Part shown: positions 36,065-44,036 of the stretch, one piece after another
How the letters are laid out: every line of letters begins with the position of its first letter
Position numbering within the stretch: position 1 is the stretch's first letter
NCBI RefSeq assembly: GCF_000022905.1
Contig: NC_012590.1
Coordinates: 1,240,001 to 1,304,000, forward strand
Length of the DNA: 64,000 nucleotides
From: Corynebacterium aurimucosum ATCC 700975
GTDB lineage: Bacteria > Actinomycetota > Actinomycetes > Mycobacteriales > Mycobacteriaceae
Direction of reading: 5' to 3'
The notes under the pieces: generated by a model
The model's input: the letters and a program-made list of their open reading frames with translations, nothing else
The model's database searches: none
What the model was told of the DNA's origin: nothing
Made by a program: the position numbers and the translations under genes

Positions 36065-36094
36065 ATCCATTATGTAGTCTCACATGGCTGTCAT

Positions 36095-36129
36095 TTCGGG
36101 GCGTTAGGCTTCATTCCTAACGCCCCGAA
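36095..36129 (+). terminator. Rho-independent terminator after gltX
   Basis: A perfect 14-bp stem: TTCGGGGCGTTAGG (36095-36108) with CCTAACGCCCCGAA (36116-36129), loop CTTCATT, followed by AAATATAT. Confidence 0.9.
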
Positions 36130-36238
36130 AATATATCCTGACCTGGCGATTTGTGTGTATCGGTAGCGCTGGATATAGTAATAAACCGTTGCAGCGAGCG
36201 GCGAGGAGTTAAAGCCCCGAGCTAGTTCGAAGCGATAA

Positions 36239-36310
36239 TGGCCTATGGTGTAATTGGCAACACAACGGTTTCTGGTACCGTCATTCTAGGTTCGAGTCCT
36301 GGTAGGCCAG
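36239..36310 (+). tRNA. tRNA-Gln (CTG anticodon)
   Basis: 72 bases. Acceptor TGGCCTA pairs with TAGGCCA, discriminator G at 36310. The anticodon stem ACGGT/ACCGT encloses TTCTGGT with anticodon CTG at 36272-36274. The T-arm carries GGTTCGAGTCC. CCA is not encoded. Confidence 0.93.
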
Positions 36311-36366
36311 CAGTGATAACTGCGCAAAGCATTCCGGTGCGTTGCGGTCAGTGGTCACAGTTCTAA

Positions 36367-36439
36367 GCCCCGTTCGTCTAGCGGCCTAGGACGCCGGCCT
36401 CTCACGCCGGTAACACGGGTTCAAATCCCGTACGGGGTA
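36367..36439 (+). tRNA. tRNA-Glu (CTC anticodon), copy 1
   Basis: 73 bases from GCCCCGT to ACGGGGT plus discriminator A. The anticodon stem CCGGC/GCCGG encloses CTC at 36401-36403, with a T-loop GGTTCAAATCC. The three bases that follow are CCA. It is identical to the copy at 39533-39605. Confidence 0.94.
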
Positions 36440-36446
36440 CCACTTT

Positions 36447-36482
36447 AAGAGCGGCAGCACGATGAGCTTGCCACTCTTTTTT
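36447..36482 (+). terminator. Terminator after tRNA-Glu copy 1
   Basis: AAGAGCGGCAGC (36447-36458) pairs imperfectly with GCTTGCCACTCTT (36466-36478), followed by TTTTT. It looks like a degenerate version of the perfect terminator after the second tRNA-Glu copy. Confidence 0.65.
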
Positions 36483-36686
36483 CGTTTGATTGGCGATTCA
36501 CATTCGGGGGTTAAGCCACATTCGCAGCAAAAAACGTTGAAATACGATTCACGCAATCATGACTGCAACTCCGGTGCCTAGTCATATCGTTTACCTCGAA
36601 AGGGGTACCGGTTTGGTGTTCCTGCTTAGTAATGAGCCTCCTCGAATCAGGATACTCGAGAAGGCTCTGCCACTCGGATCGGACCA

Positions 36687-36908
36687 TCAGAGGTATTTGT
36701 GCAACCAATCTGGCATATCTGGATCATCCTTTGCCCAGGATTCCACCTCTTTCTCTTCTGTCTCCCAAACGCTTTCATCGCCGTCGAAGTACTTGAATCG
36801 GTTGCACTTGATCTTGTGGACGGTATCTCCATCAAGACGATATTCATTCCAGTAGTAGTTTTGTTTACCGTAACCCTTCCACTGGTTTGTTTTATAGATA
36901 GTTTTCAT
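36687..36908 (-). CDS. Small protein of unknown function
   Basis: 73 residues from ATG 36908 (MKTIYKTNQWKG), chosen because AAGGA sits six bases upstream; the frame is open further to 36953. It is rich in Tyr, Trp, Lys and Asp, with no signal peptide or helix (for example YGKQNYYWNEYRLDGD and WETEEKEVESW). AT-rich codon use differs from neighbouring housekeeping genes, in keeping with the island setting. I do not recognise a family. Confidence 0.5.
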   Translation of the reverse strand: MKTIYKTNQWKGYGKQNYYWNEYRLDGDTVHKIKCNRFKYFDGDESVWETEEKEVESWAKDDPDMPDWLHKYL

Positions 36909-37162
36909 GATCATTCCTTCAAAATCAGTAACGAAGAGTCGAACATTAACCATTCTATCGGAGGCACGGCACGGCTATGGACTAGAAGAACCCTCTCCTA
37001 CGCGCGGTTTGTTCTACTGTTAGAAGGCCTGAAATCTTCAACTCACCTGGAGAAAGGTCATACAGAGCTGCTAGATAATGAATTCCAATCCTTTAACTTA
37101 GGTTCTGTTGCTGGGTTAGCTCATAATAGAAGCACCATATTCCCTATCAGGAAAGGAACATT

Positions 37163-37798
37163 ATGCCGTTGCAACAAACTGCTCTCTTGATACCTGACGT
37201 GATTGCTACCGGCCTGAAAACAGGTGAACTTATTCGTAGTGGCAGCGTAGTTCGCAACACCGCCGGACAAATTGTGAAACACCTTGCCGAAGTTCCGATA
37301 GAACCCAATACCGCCGTGAAAGCAGTAGAGGCGGTACGCGTCGCAGCAGGGCATGGCGCTGAGCTGACGCGGAAATACCCGGTTGTTGCGGGCACGATTG
37401 GCCTAACTGCTCTCGCTGCAGGGGTTACAGTGGCCGCATTGTCCGTCAGGGCCAATCGTGCCAGGAAGGCCAAGATCCAAGAGCGTGTGAACGTAGAGGA
37501 TAGATTTGCGGCGGTGTCGACCGCGTGGATTAAAGCCGCTGAGGCGGGAGCGGTGACCTCTGAAATTGTTTCAGAGGTCCAAGCGGCATGGGAAGAATAC
37601 GACGCATCGAATAAGGAGTGGCATACTCAGCCAAACGAACTAGCGGTGAGTCTCATGCAACTGGTCAGGACTTGGAACATCCAGAACGGTCTGAGAAAGA
37701 ACTTGCCCGCTACAACCGATAGTTCCACGGACGATGTTGTTGTGGATTTTAGCGCGCATCTAGCGGCACAGCGAGAATTCCTCACCGCGACTGCGTAG
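37163..37798 (+). CDS. Unknown 211-residue protein with one membrane helix
   Basis: Starts at ATG 37163 after AGGAAAGGAAC. Residues 1-75 are a helical, mildly charged region. Residues ~76-95 form a hydrophobic helix (VVAGTIGLTALAAGVTVAAL) followed by a basic RANRARKAK stop-transfer. The rest is soluble and helical with several Trp. I do not recognise it. It could be a membrane-associated accessory or toxin-immunity type protein, but nothing in the neighbourhood supports a particular role. The setting between tRNA-Glu copies suggests horizontal origin. Confidence 0.6.
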   Translation: MPLQQTALLIPDVIATGLKTGELIRSGSVVRNTAGQIVKHLAEVPIEPNTAVKAVEAVRVAAGHGAELTRKYPVVAGTIGLTALAAGVTVAALSVRANRARKAKIQERVNVEDRFAAVSTAWIKAAEAGAVTSEIVSEVQAAWEEYDASNKEWHTQPNELAVSLMQLVRTWNIQNGLRKNLPATTDSSTDDVVVDFSAHLAAQREFLTATA

Positions 37799-38492
37799 AT
37801 TTATGCAATGAGGCCCCACCCGAAGGACCGCCGGGGGTGTCTCGTTATATTCGTCGTGCCTTCGTTCGAGAGACAAACCGCAGCTACAGGCCATCTTCGG
37901 TCCATGCGTGCTACCAGTCGAGGCAATGAAAGGGGTCGGATTCGGACGCTACTGTGGCTTCCTTGGCTGGATCGATACACTTTGCGGTAGCCTGCGGGGC
38001 TTTGCGAAGCCCGTGAAAATTATAAGCTCGCTATCCTTGCTCTCCCCAGGTGGCTGTTCTAGGTTTCCCTCTCGCCGCGCGGGGTGGCACCAAGCTCTTG
38101 CGGTCGCGAGTACTCTGGCGCGACGCGGTTGCAGGAGCCTAACTCTAGGTTCCATGCAGGCTTGTAGTTAGGGGGTGGGCAAAGCTGCACTCCCTGCCGC
38201 GGTTTGCACAACGGACGTGGTGGCCGTGTCACGTAACTGAATCCAGCTGTCGGTCGAGGTGGAAAGTTGACGGAGAAACGGCATATAGCCCCTTTGCTTT
38301 GTGCCGACGTGGGCACCGGAGTTCTTCTATTCCGTCGATGATGTCCTTGTGGACCCGGTTCTTGCGCAGCCGCTTGGCGGCGCCCTCGTAGCGACACGGA
38401 TCACAGTCCACGGCGGTGGAGATTCGCCGTATGGCGATGGCTACACGTAGTTTGCGGTCCTGTTTGAGCGCATTTCTACGTGGCGTGGCGGC
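37799..38492. other. 694-base stretch without a convincing gene
   Basis: Short frames on both strands lack ribosome sites and family features. One minus-strand frame (38229-38480) is the in-phase continuation beyond the stop of the regulator at 38493, reading LKQDRKLRVAIAIRRISTA and then KNRVHKDIIDGIEELR; it might be remnant coding sequence but I could not identify it. Confidence 0.4.
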
Positions 38493-38822
38493 CTATAGGC
38501 CTTCTACCATGGCTTTAAGCGTTTGAACGTGCTGCACGTAAGCCTGTGTGCCCGCCTCGGTAAGCGCGACCCACACGGCGTCCTTGGCGCGTGTAGAACC
38601 ATACTCTCGGGTGCGGCTAATGAAGTCGTGACCTTCGAGGTGCTTTAGCTGTTTGGACAGCGTATCGGCGGGAAGCTCGCTGAATTCGGCGAGCTTGCTG
38701 TGCTTCATTTGCCGGCCTGCGGTGGCGCCGGTGGAGTAGAGCGCAGCGCAGATTCTGAGGCAGTTAATCGGGTGGATAACAGGATCCAGATCGGGGGATT
38801 GGTTGGGTGTTTCCTTAGACAT
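38493..38822 (-). CDS. Small winged-helix regulator, paralogue of the one at 7447-7761
   Basis: 109 residues. It shares with the 7447-7761 protein the pattern LDPVIHPINCLRICAALY, the recognition region LPADTLSKQLKHLEGHDF, the wing EYGSTRAKDAVWVALTEAG and a C-terminal helix. The ATG overlaps the stop of a decayed upstream membrane-protein remnant (ATGTCTAA), the same gene arrangement as the other copy. It is probably an autoregulator whose partner gene is lost, so it may be vestigial. The ligand is unknown. Confidence 0.78.
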   Translation of the reverse strand: MSKETPNQSPDLDPVIHPINCLRICAALYSTGATAGRQMKHSKLAEFSELPADTLSKQLKHLEGHDFISRTREYGSTRAKDAVWVALTEAGTQAYVQHVQTLKAMVEGL

Positions 38823-38990
38823 TGGCGCCCTTTATGGCCGCGTTGCAGTCCTCGTAGAGCATCAAGGCGATCGTTGCTCGGTCTCATGTTGGTTAGTGTA
38901 AGACTGCTACCGATGCTGACCGCTACAAGTGCTACCGCCCACCAGCTCTGCGTCCAGGAGGTGGGTCGCTCGCACGATCTGAGTGGTCTG
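38815..38990 (-). pseudogene. Decayed membrane-protein gene upstream of the second winged-helix regulator
   Basis: One minus-strand frame reads WWAVALVAVSIGSSLTLTNM, helix-like, then shifts into another frame reading ATIALMLYEDCNAAIKGANV and a TAA inside the regulator's start. Stops lie between the two, so a frameshifted relic of a partner membrane protein is the simplest reading. The N-terminal portion could not be traced past ~39000. Identification rests on position and helix-like composition only. Confidence 0.4.
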
Positions 38991-39472
38991 GTTCTACCCC
39001 ATACCGGCTTGCATCTTCGGCGAGGTAACCGGGACGGCCGCAGGAGTACCAGGGGGTGAACCAGAGTCCAATTGGTCTAACTCCTACCGGTATGCCTTTT
39101 CTGGTCATACACTGCAGGTACAACGCATTCCCGACAGAAAGGAGAGCGGATGGCGGAAGCTGAAAATCATCACTATCGCCGACGCGACTCTAGCAGATAG
39201 TACTAGGCGGCATCGCCATAATCCACAACTTCTTAAAGCCAACACTCGAGCGAAGTAGGAGCCTTGCACCACATACTGTTAGCGCACGTGTCCTCCCGAA
39301 CCTCTAGCGATGACTAACAAGTGCTCCGGCCCCAGCAGCCCACGGCACGCCAGCGGAATAACCACTGATTCGATCCGCGCCCAGGCCTTGAGAGCCAATG
39401 TTTCCATCGCAGCCGAAAGCGGCAACGAGGTTCGGGATTTTATCTGTGTAAAAGGTGCTTCTACGTGCCGAT
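38991..39472. other. Stretch before tRNA-Glu copy 2 without a supported gene
   Basis: Several frames of 60-90 codons exist on both strands, but none has a good ribosome site, membrane or family pattern. I see nothing to annotate beyond the promoter that follows. Confidence 0.5.
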
Positions 39473-39500
39473 TTGTGCAACCTTTTGGGGATCCTATAGT
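39473..39500 (+). promoter_or_regulatory. Promoter of tRNA-Glu copy 2
   Basis: TTGTGC (39473-39478) and TATAGT (39495-39500) with 16-base spacing, about 33 bases before the tRNA. Strong sigma-70-type elements suit a tRNA gene. Confidence 0.6.
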
Positions 39501-39532
39501 GTTTAGCAAGTCCGCAACGGACAGCTAAGCGA

Positions 39533-39605
39533 GCCCCGTTCGTCTAGCGGCCTAGGACGCCGGCCTCTCACGCCGGTAACACGGGTTCAAATCCCGTACG
39601 GGGTA
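39533..39605 (+). tRNA. tRNA-Glu (CTC anticodon), copy 2
   Basis: Identical over 73 bases to copy 1; anticodon CTC at 39567-39569. It is followed by CAA rather than CCA. Upstream flanks of the two copies are unrelated; downstream both have a similar hairpin terminator. Confidence 0.94.
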
Positions 39606-39610
39606 CAAAT

Positions 39611-39652
39611 AAAGAGGGCGGCAAGCAACATAGCTTGCCGCCCTCTTTCGTG
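39611..39652 (+). terminator. Terminator after tRNA-Glu copy 2
   Basis: A perfect 16-bp stem AAAGAGGGCGGCAAGC (39611-39626) with GCTTGCCGCCCTCTTT (39633-39648), loop AACATA. It may also serve the convergent lipoprotein gene. Confidence 0.92.
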
Positions 39653-39680
39653 ATCGGGTTACGGGTTAGCGGTCTAGGGG

Positions 39681-40388
39681 CTAGACAATTAGGACTTCAG
39701 CGTTATTACCGCCCGTGCAGCGAATGACCTCGTGCTCATCGATGTTGCACGCCAATGAGTAGTTCTGCTGTGTGACCGAGCTGTTGACGGTTACCTGTGC
39801 GGGGATGTAGGCGCGGAGGTCGTCCTGGGAGCTTGGGGCTAAAGTCATCAAGCGGCCGGCTGTGGAGCGCGCGAAATCGCAACTAGTGTTTGCGCCGGCC
39901 ATGACGAAGGCAATGTTATAGCCATCGCCCATCTGGCACACCGTGGCGGGCGTGCCGTGAACGTTGACTGCTGCACCGTTGGCCTCGCCTTGGGGAAGCT
40001 GTCCGGAAAGGCTGTTGTAGGTGGCCATCTTTGAATCCTGCGCGGTCTGGTGTTGGCCTGCGCCTGGTTGGGCTCCTTGCACTCCCTGCGCTTGAGTATC
40101 CGGCTGTTGAGCCTGGCCCGCAGGCTGATCGGTTGCGGTGTCCGGCAAAGTTGGCTCGGGGCCGGCCGGGGCTCCTTCGTCGGCGGAGTCGGGAACGTGA
40201 AGTTCAGCGTCATCATTGAGCGGCTGAAAAGCCGGGTATGTGTTCTCGAAAGTTGGTTCACCCGATACTTCGCCCGGGGTTGACGGTGCTGCCATGTCGG
40301 CCGACGTGGAGCATCCAACCGTTAAAAAACCAACGGCGGCTATGGCTGCAAAAGCTGCGACGGGACGGAGGGAGCGCGTGGAAGTCAT
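39681..40388 (-). CDS. Secreted lipoprotein of unknown function
   Basis: 235 residues from ATG 40388 (MTSTRSLRPVAAFAAIAAVG), with lipobox LTVGC. A ~90-residue low-complexity linker rich in Pro, Gln, Ala, Gly and Asp follows (DTQAQGVQGAQPGAGQHQ). The C-terminal ~110 residues form a compact domain with four conserved-looking cysteines (TVCQMG, TSCDFA, LACNID, IRCTGG) that could make two disulfides. The family is not recognised. It is probably displayed on the outer face of the membrane. The terminator at 39611-39652 ends it. Confidence 0.72.
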   Translation of the reverse strand: MTSTRSLRPVAAFAAIAAVGFLTVGCSTSADMAAPSTPGEVSGEPTFENTYPAFQPLNDDAELHVPDSADEGAPAGPEPTLPDTATDQPAGQAQQPDTQAQGVQGAQPGAGQHQTAQDSKMATYNSLSGQLPQGEANGAAVNVHGTPATVCQMGDGYNIAFVMAGANTSCDFARSTAGRLMTLAPSSQDDLRAYIPAQVTVNSSVTQQNYSLACNIDEHEVIRCTGGNNAEVLIV

Positions 40389-40501
40389 AAGACCCACCCT
40401 AACGGGATGTGCCGAGATGCGCTGGGGAAAACGGGGAGAGCTGCCCAGGCCGGCATCGTAGACGCGGGCTAGGCAGCTCACAAACGGAATCCGGAGCGCT
40501 C

Positions 40502-40792
40502 TTAGTGGCAATCCCAGTGGCCATCATGCGCTGCGTGGCGGTGGCCATCGTGCAGGTAGTCCACGTGATCGCCGTGAGGGATAGCTACGTGGCCGCAGCC
40601 CTCGCCGTGCTCGTGATCGTGGTCCTCGTGAACGGTGTGCTCGGATGCCTCGCACTCGTCCCAGTGGCCTTCATGCTCGCGGTGGATGTGGCCATCGTGG
40701 ACGTAGTCAGTGTGATCGCCGTGCGGGAATGCGACGTGGCCGCAGCCTTCGCCGTGGGTGTGCGTGTGCTCGTCGTGAATTGAGTGGGTCAT
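40502..40792 (-). CDS. Histidine-rich metal-binding protein with internal duplication
   Basis: 96 residues with a strong AAGGAGGA ribosome site. It consists of two ~43-residue copies of one unit: HTHGEGCGHVAFPHGDHTDY...HDGHIH...GHWDEC and HEHGEGCGHVAIPHGDHVDY...HDGHRH...GHWDCH. About a quarter of the residues are His, plus Cys, Asp and Glu, and there is no signal peptide or membrane segment, so it is a cytosolic metal buffer or chaperone candidate, most likely for zinc or another divalent metal. Database entries for such proteins are often mislabelled as transporters. Paired direct repeats upstream may be its operator. Confidence 0.82.
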   Translation of the reverse strand: MTHSIHDEHTHTHGEGCGHVAFPHGDHTDYVHDGHIHREHEGHWDECEASEHTVHEDHDHEHGEGCGHVAIPHGDHVDYLHDGHRHAAHDGHWDCH

Positions 40793-40801
40793 GATTCCTC
40801 C

Positions 40802-40880
40802 TTGAAAGTCCGGGGATTTTCAATCAATTTTCAGTAGCTGACACTGCCAGTAAAGCGTGTTTTCAATTTAGTTTCAATAG
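40802..40880. promoter_or_regulatory. Paired TTTTCAA direct repeats upstream of the His-rich gene
   Basis: TTTTCA at 40817 and 40828, and TTTTCA/TTTCAA at 40860 and 40872, make two direct-repeat pairs with 11-12 base periods, about one helix turn. TTGAAA at 40802 adds an inverted half-site. Spacing like this is typical of OmpR-type response regulators, though a Zur-like site is also possible. The repeats are seen; the regulator is inferred. Confidence 0.4.
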
Positions 40881-40959
40881 TGGGGGTACGTGGGGGTGTT
40901 AGCAGAGTGACGTGTGAGGCGCGAGGTGCATGTGGGGTGAAAAAGGCTAAAGTGAAAGC

Positions 40960-41763
40960 ATGATGAAAAAGTCTCCTCAGCGTCTCCTCTCGCGTTTTGT
41001 TTCCGGTTTTGGTTCCGTGGTTGGCGCGTGCTCGCTAGCTATTGCTCTTGCTACCCCTGCAACGGCTGTCGAGGGCGTGCCGGTGAGGCAAGGGCAGAAG
41101 GTTGCTGCTGCTGATGGCACCTTGTGCAGTGTCGGTTATGTTGAGGCTAGTCGGGCCTGGACCTCGGCCCACTGCGGTCTCAATGGGGAGCAGATGTACA
41201 ACGAAGCGGGCCAGCACGTAGGGACCTTGCGTTGGTTCAAGCCTTCCGGGGCGGCAGGACATGACTTGGCCTATATACAGTTCGCCGGCGGAACGTACTC
41301 GGCGGGAAACCCCCTCACTGGGGATGGCATGGCGCCGGTTCCGGGTGAAGGCGCAACTGTGTGTTTCGACGGGCAGTCTGCGTCCCGGCAGTGTGGTACT
41401 GCTGTCCGTGGGCCGGGCATCTTCCCGGGGATGAACTATGCGGTCGACGTGTCGCTGGCTCCGGGGGATAGTGGCGGGGCGGTCTCTGTTCCGGATCAGC
41501 CGGGCGTGGTGGGCATTTACCAGGGGATTACCCAGACCAACCGGGAAGGCCGGACTGTGACTTTCTCAAACTATGCACGGATGCCACATGCGGATGAACT
41601 GGCGCGCCTGCCGCACCAAGGTTGGGTACCGCGACGTCCCAACCGGGAACCAGGCAACCCAGTCCGGGTGGTGCAGGAAAAGGGTGAGGCGTTGTCCTCC
41701 ACAAGTAGCGCGGGTCCAGAAGGGCTGCGTGGCCTCGCAATGTATTTTGGTTTGAGTATTTAG
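40960..41763 (+). CDS. Secreted trypsin-like serine protease (S1)
   Basis: 267 residues. The N-terminal signal peptide (MMKKSPQRLLSRFV..., cleaved near TPATAVEG) leads to a chymotrypsin-fold domain. The catalytic triad is visible: His in TSAHC, Asp in AGHDLAYIQF, Ser in LAPGDSGGAV. Two pairs of cysteines would form family disulfides (LCSVGY/AHCG; VCFDG/QCGT). The last ~45 residues after the protease fold are Pro/Arg-rich and then end in GLAMYFGLSI. The substrate is unknown. It runs opposite to the His-rich gene and converges with ltbR. Confidence 0.85.
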   Translation: MMKKSPQRLLSRFVSGFGSVVGACSLAIALATPATAVEGVPVRQGQKVAAADGTLCSVGYVEASRAWTSAHCGLNGEQMYNEAGQHVGTLRWFKPSGAAGHDLAYIQFAGGTYSAGNPLTGDGMAPVPGEGATVCFDGQSASRQCGTAVRGPGIFPGMNYAVDVSLAPGDSGGAVSVPDQPGVVGIYQGITQTNREGRTVTFSNYARMPHADELARLPHQGWVPRRPNREPGNPVRVVQEKGEALSSTSSAGPEGLRGLAMYFGLSI

Positions 41764-41815
41764 AGGTATCTAGGGTACCTAGGGTTGGAATTGGCCGGCC
41801 TAGCCGCCGGCGTTC

Positions 41816-42529
41816 TTAGCGGTTGCCGTTGTTCGGTGCGCCGTTGGAAAGGGCCGCACTCAAACGGTGAGAAGCGCTAACCAGTACGTCAGCAAATTTT
41901 TCTGCCGGGGAGGGGCGGAAGCGCTCGGCCGAACCGGAGATGGATAGTACGGCGATGAAGTTTCCGGCGCCATCGAAGACAGGCGCGGAGACGGAGGCGA
42001 GGTTGGACTCGCGCTCTTCGATGGATTCGGAGTAGCCGTTGGTGCGTGCGAGCTCGACATCGTGCGCGCTGAAGATAGCATCCTCAACGTGTACATCCGC
42101 AAAAGCTGCGAAGATTCTAGCGGCGGAACCGGAGGTGAGCGGGAGCTGGCGGCCTACAGGGACCACGTTGTGTAGTCCAATTTCTGGCTCGCGCGTGGCA
42201 ATGCAGGTGCGCGTGGTTCCCGAGAGTTCGTATAGCTGGACGGATTCGCCAGTGGCGTCGAGAAGCTCCTCCATGATGGGGCCTGCGGTCTCGATGATTC
42301 GATCCCGGTTGCCGGGAAGCGCAGGGCCCGCGCCCCACTTACCGTCGGGGGTGCGGGTAAGGATTCGGTGTGCCTCGAGCGCTGTGGCGAGACGGTGTGC
42401 GGTTGCCCGGGGCAGGCCGGTTGTCTCACACAGCTCATTGAGCGTGGAGGGGCGGTTGGTCGCGGCCATCATGATGGCTACTGCGCGATCCAATACCTTA
42501 ATTCCTGATACTGCGCTATACTCTCCCAT
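41816..42529 (-). CDS. ltbR: IclR-family repressor of leuCD (LtbR-like)
   Basis: 237 residues from ATG 42529 (MGEYSAVSGIKVLDRAV). The N-terminal IclR winged helix (RPSTLNELCETTGLPRATAHRL) is followed by a C-terminal effector domain. It is divergent from leuC across 48 bases, exactly the position of LtbR in C. glutamicum, which represses leuB, leuCD and trp genes. An 8-bp inverted repeat (42534-42564) fills the shared region and is the obvious operator. The gene symbol rests on strong synteny plus family. Confidence 0.88.
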   Translation of the reverse strand: MGEYSAVSGIKVLDRAVAIMMAATNRPSTLNELCETTGLPRATAHRLATALEAHRILTRTPDGKWGAGPALPGNRDRIIETAGPIMEELLDATGESVQLYELSGTTRTCIATREPEIGLHNVVPVGRQLPLTSGSAARIFAAFADVHVEDAIFSAHDVELARTNGYSESIEERESNLASVSAPVFDGAGNFIAVLSISGSAERFRPSPAEKFADVLVSASHRLSAALSNGAPNNGNR

Positions 42530-42533
42530 ATAA

Positions 42534-42564
42534 TGAAATCTACGTCCCATTAATTGAGATTTCA
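42534..42564. promoter_or_regulatory. Candidate LtbR operator between ltbR and leuC
   Basis: TGAAATCT (42534-42541) and AGATTTCA (42557-42564) are exact inverted repeats 15 bases apart in the 48-base divergent space, overlapping both transcription starts. Confidence 0.5.
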
Positions 42565-42577
42565 AGTGGAGAGATAC

Positions 42578-44020
42578 ATGACTGAGAAACTGACACTCGC
42601 AGAGAAGGTATGGCGCGACCACGTTGTGCGCAAAGGCGAGGGCGGCGAGCCCGATCTTATCTACATCGACTTCCAGCTCCTGCACGAAGTTACCAGCCCC
42701 CAGGCTTTCGACGGCCTTCGCTTGGCCGGTCGCACTATGCGACACCCTGAGCTGCACCTGGCCACTGAAGACCATAACGTGCCCACCGTCGGTATTAAGA
42801 CCGGCAACCTATTAGAAATCAAAGACGAGGTCTCCCGCACGCAGGTATCTACCCTGCGCAAGAACTGTGAAGAGTTCGGTGTGCGCCTGCATTCGATGGG
42901 TGATGCTCAGCAAGGCATCGTTCACACCGTAGGCCCGCAGCTGGGAATTACCCAGCCCGGCATGACCATTGTGTGTGGTGACTCGCACACCTCGACGCAC
43001 GGCGCCTTCGGTTCCATCGCCATGGGCATTGGTACCTCCGAGGTTGAGCACGTCATGGCCACCCAGACGCTTTCGCTCAAGCCTTTCAAGACCATGGCCA
43101 TCGAGGTCAGCGGCGAGCTGGCGGAGGGCGTATCTGCCAAGGATTTGATTCTGGCTATTATCGCCAAGATTGGCACCGGCGGCGGCCAGGGGCACATCAT
43201 CGAGTATCGCGGCGAGGCCATTCGCAAGATGTCGATGGAAGCGCGTATGACGATCTGCAACATGTCCATCGAGGCTGGTGCCCGCGCTGGCATGGTGGCT
43301 CCGGATGAAACCACCTTTGAGTACGTCAAGGGCCGCGAGTTCGCCCCGCAGGGTGAAGACTGGGACGCGGCAGTTGAATACTGGAGGACGCTGCCGACTG
43401 ACGAAGGCGCCGAGTTCGATACCGTCGTAGAGATCGATGGTTCCGCCCTCACCCCGTTTGTCACGTGGGGTACTAACCCGGGACAGGGCCTGCCGCTGAG
43501 CGCTGTGGTGCCCGACCCGGAGGAGTGTGGTGACGACGGCGAGAAGGCCGCAGTCGAGAAGGCCCTGGCGTACATGGACCTTACGCCGGGCACGCCGTTG
43601 CGCGATATCCAGATCGATACTGTCTTCTTGGGTTCGTGCACGAACGCTCGTATTGAGGACCTGCGCGCAGCCGCTGAGGTAGTCAAGGGGCGCAGTATTG
43701 CGGCTGATACCCGCATGATGGTGGTCCCGTCATCGGCCGTGGTCAAGGCGCAGGCTGAGGAAGAAGGGCTGGATAAGATTTTCACCGATTTTGGTGCTGA
43801 ATGGCGGACCGCCGGTTGCTCGATGTGCTTGGGTATGAACCCGGATCAGTTGAAGCCGGGGGAGAGGTCGGCGTCGACAAGCAACCGCAACTTTGAGGGC
43901 CGCCAGGGACCAGGCGGCCGTACCCACCTAGTGTCCCCGGCTGTTGCTGCGGCGACAGCAGTCCTGGGCCACTTGGCCGCACCAGCAGATATCGTCGATG
44001 CCGCAGTTGCCGGCGCTTAA
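42578..44020 (+). CDS. leuC: 3-Isopropylmalate dehydratase, large subunit
   Basis: 480 residues from ATG 42578 ([12 protein letters not shown]), preceded by GTGGAGAG. An aconitase-family enzyme that isomerises 2- to 3-isopropylmalate with a 4Fe-4S cluster. Cluster cysteines appear in [13 protein letters not shown] and [13 protein letters not shown], and active-site motifs in [13 protein letters not shown]. The small subunit gene follows after 16 bases. It is divergent from ltbR. Confidence 0.97.
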   Translation: MTEKLTLAEKVWRDHVVRKGEGGEPDLIYIDFQLLHEVTSPQAFDGLRLAGRTMRHPELHLATEDHNVPTVGIKTGNLLEIKDEVSRTQVSTLRKNCEEFGVRLHSMGDAQQGIVHTVGPQLGITQPGMTIVCGDSHTSTHGAFGSIAMGIGTSEVEHVMATQTLSLKPFKTMAIEVSGELAEGVSAKDLILAIIAKIGTGGGQGHIIEYRGEAIRKMSMEARMTICNMSIEAGARAGMVAPDETTFEYVKGREFAPQGEDWDAAVEYWRTLPTDEGAEFDTVVEIDGSALTPFVTWGTNPGQGLPLSAVVPDPEECGDDGEKAAVEKALAYMDLTPGTPLRDIQIDTVFLGSCTNARIEDLRAAAEVVKGRSIAADTRMMVVPSSAVVKAQAEEEGLDKIFTDFGAEWRTAGCSMCLGMNPDQLKPGERSASTSNRNFEGRQGPGGRTHLVSPAVAAATAVLGHLAAPADIVDAAVAGA

Positions 44021-44036
44021 GGAAAGGGAGAAGACA

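Larger units (their letters stand above)
36443..39532. other. Accessory segment bracketed by two identical tRNA-Glu genes
   Basis: About 3.1 kb of gene-poor, partly AT-rich DNA between perfect 73-base tRNA-Glu repeats. It holds one small gene (36687-36908), one 211-residue gene of unknown function, a winged-helix regulator with a decayed partner, and long stretches with no convincing gene. No integrase was found. It could be the remains of an element integrated at tRNA-Glu, or an old tRNA duplication that trapped foreign DNA. Confidence 0.5.

Noticed and set aside
34517..36070. 517-codon open frame antisense to gltX
   Set aside because: Fully opposite to a clear glutamyl-tRNA synthetase; composition typical of a high-GC shadow frame.
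36559..36855. 98-codon plus-strand frame in the tRNA-Glu island
   Set aside because: Overlaps antisense a small gene with a better ribosome site; Ser-rich composition without features.
38229..38480. Minus-strand frame continuing in phase past the second regulator's stop
   Set aside because: Could be a readthrough or relic, but no recognisable family, no start signal, and too short to support.
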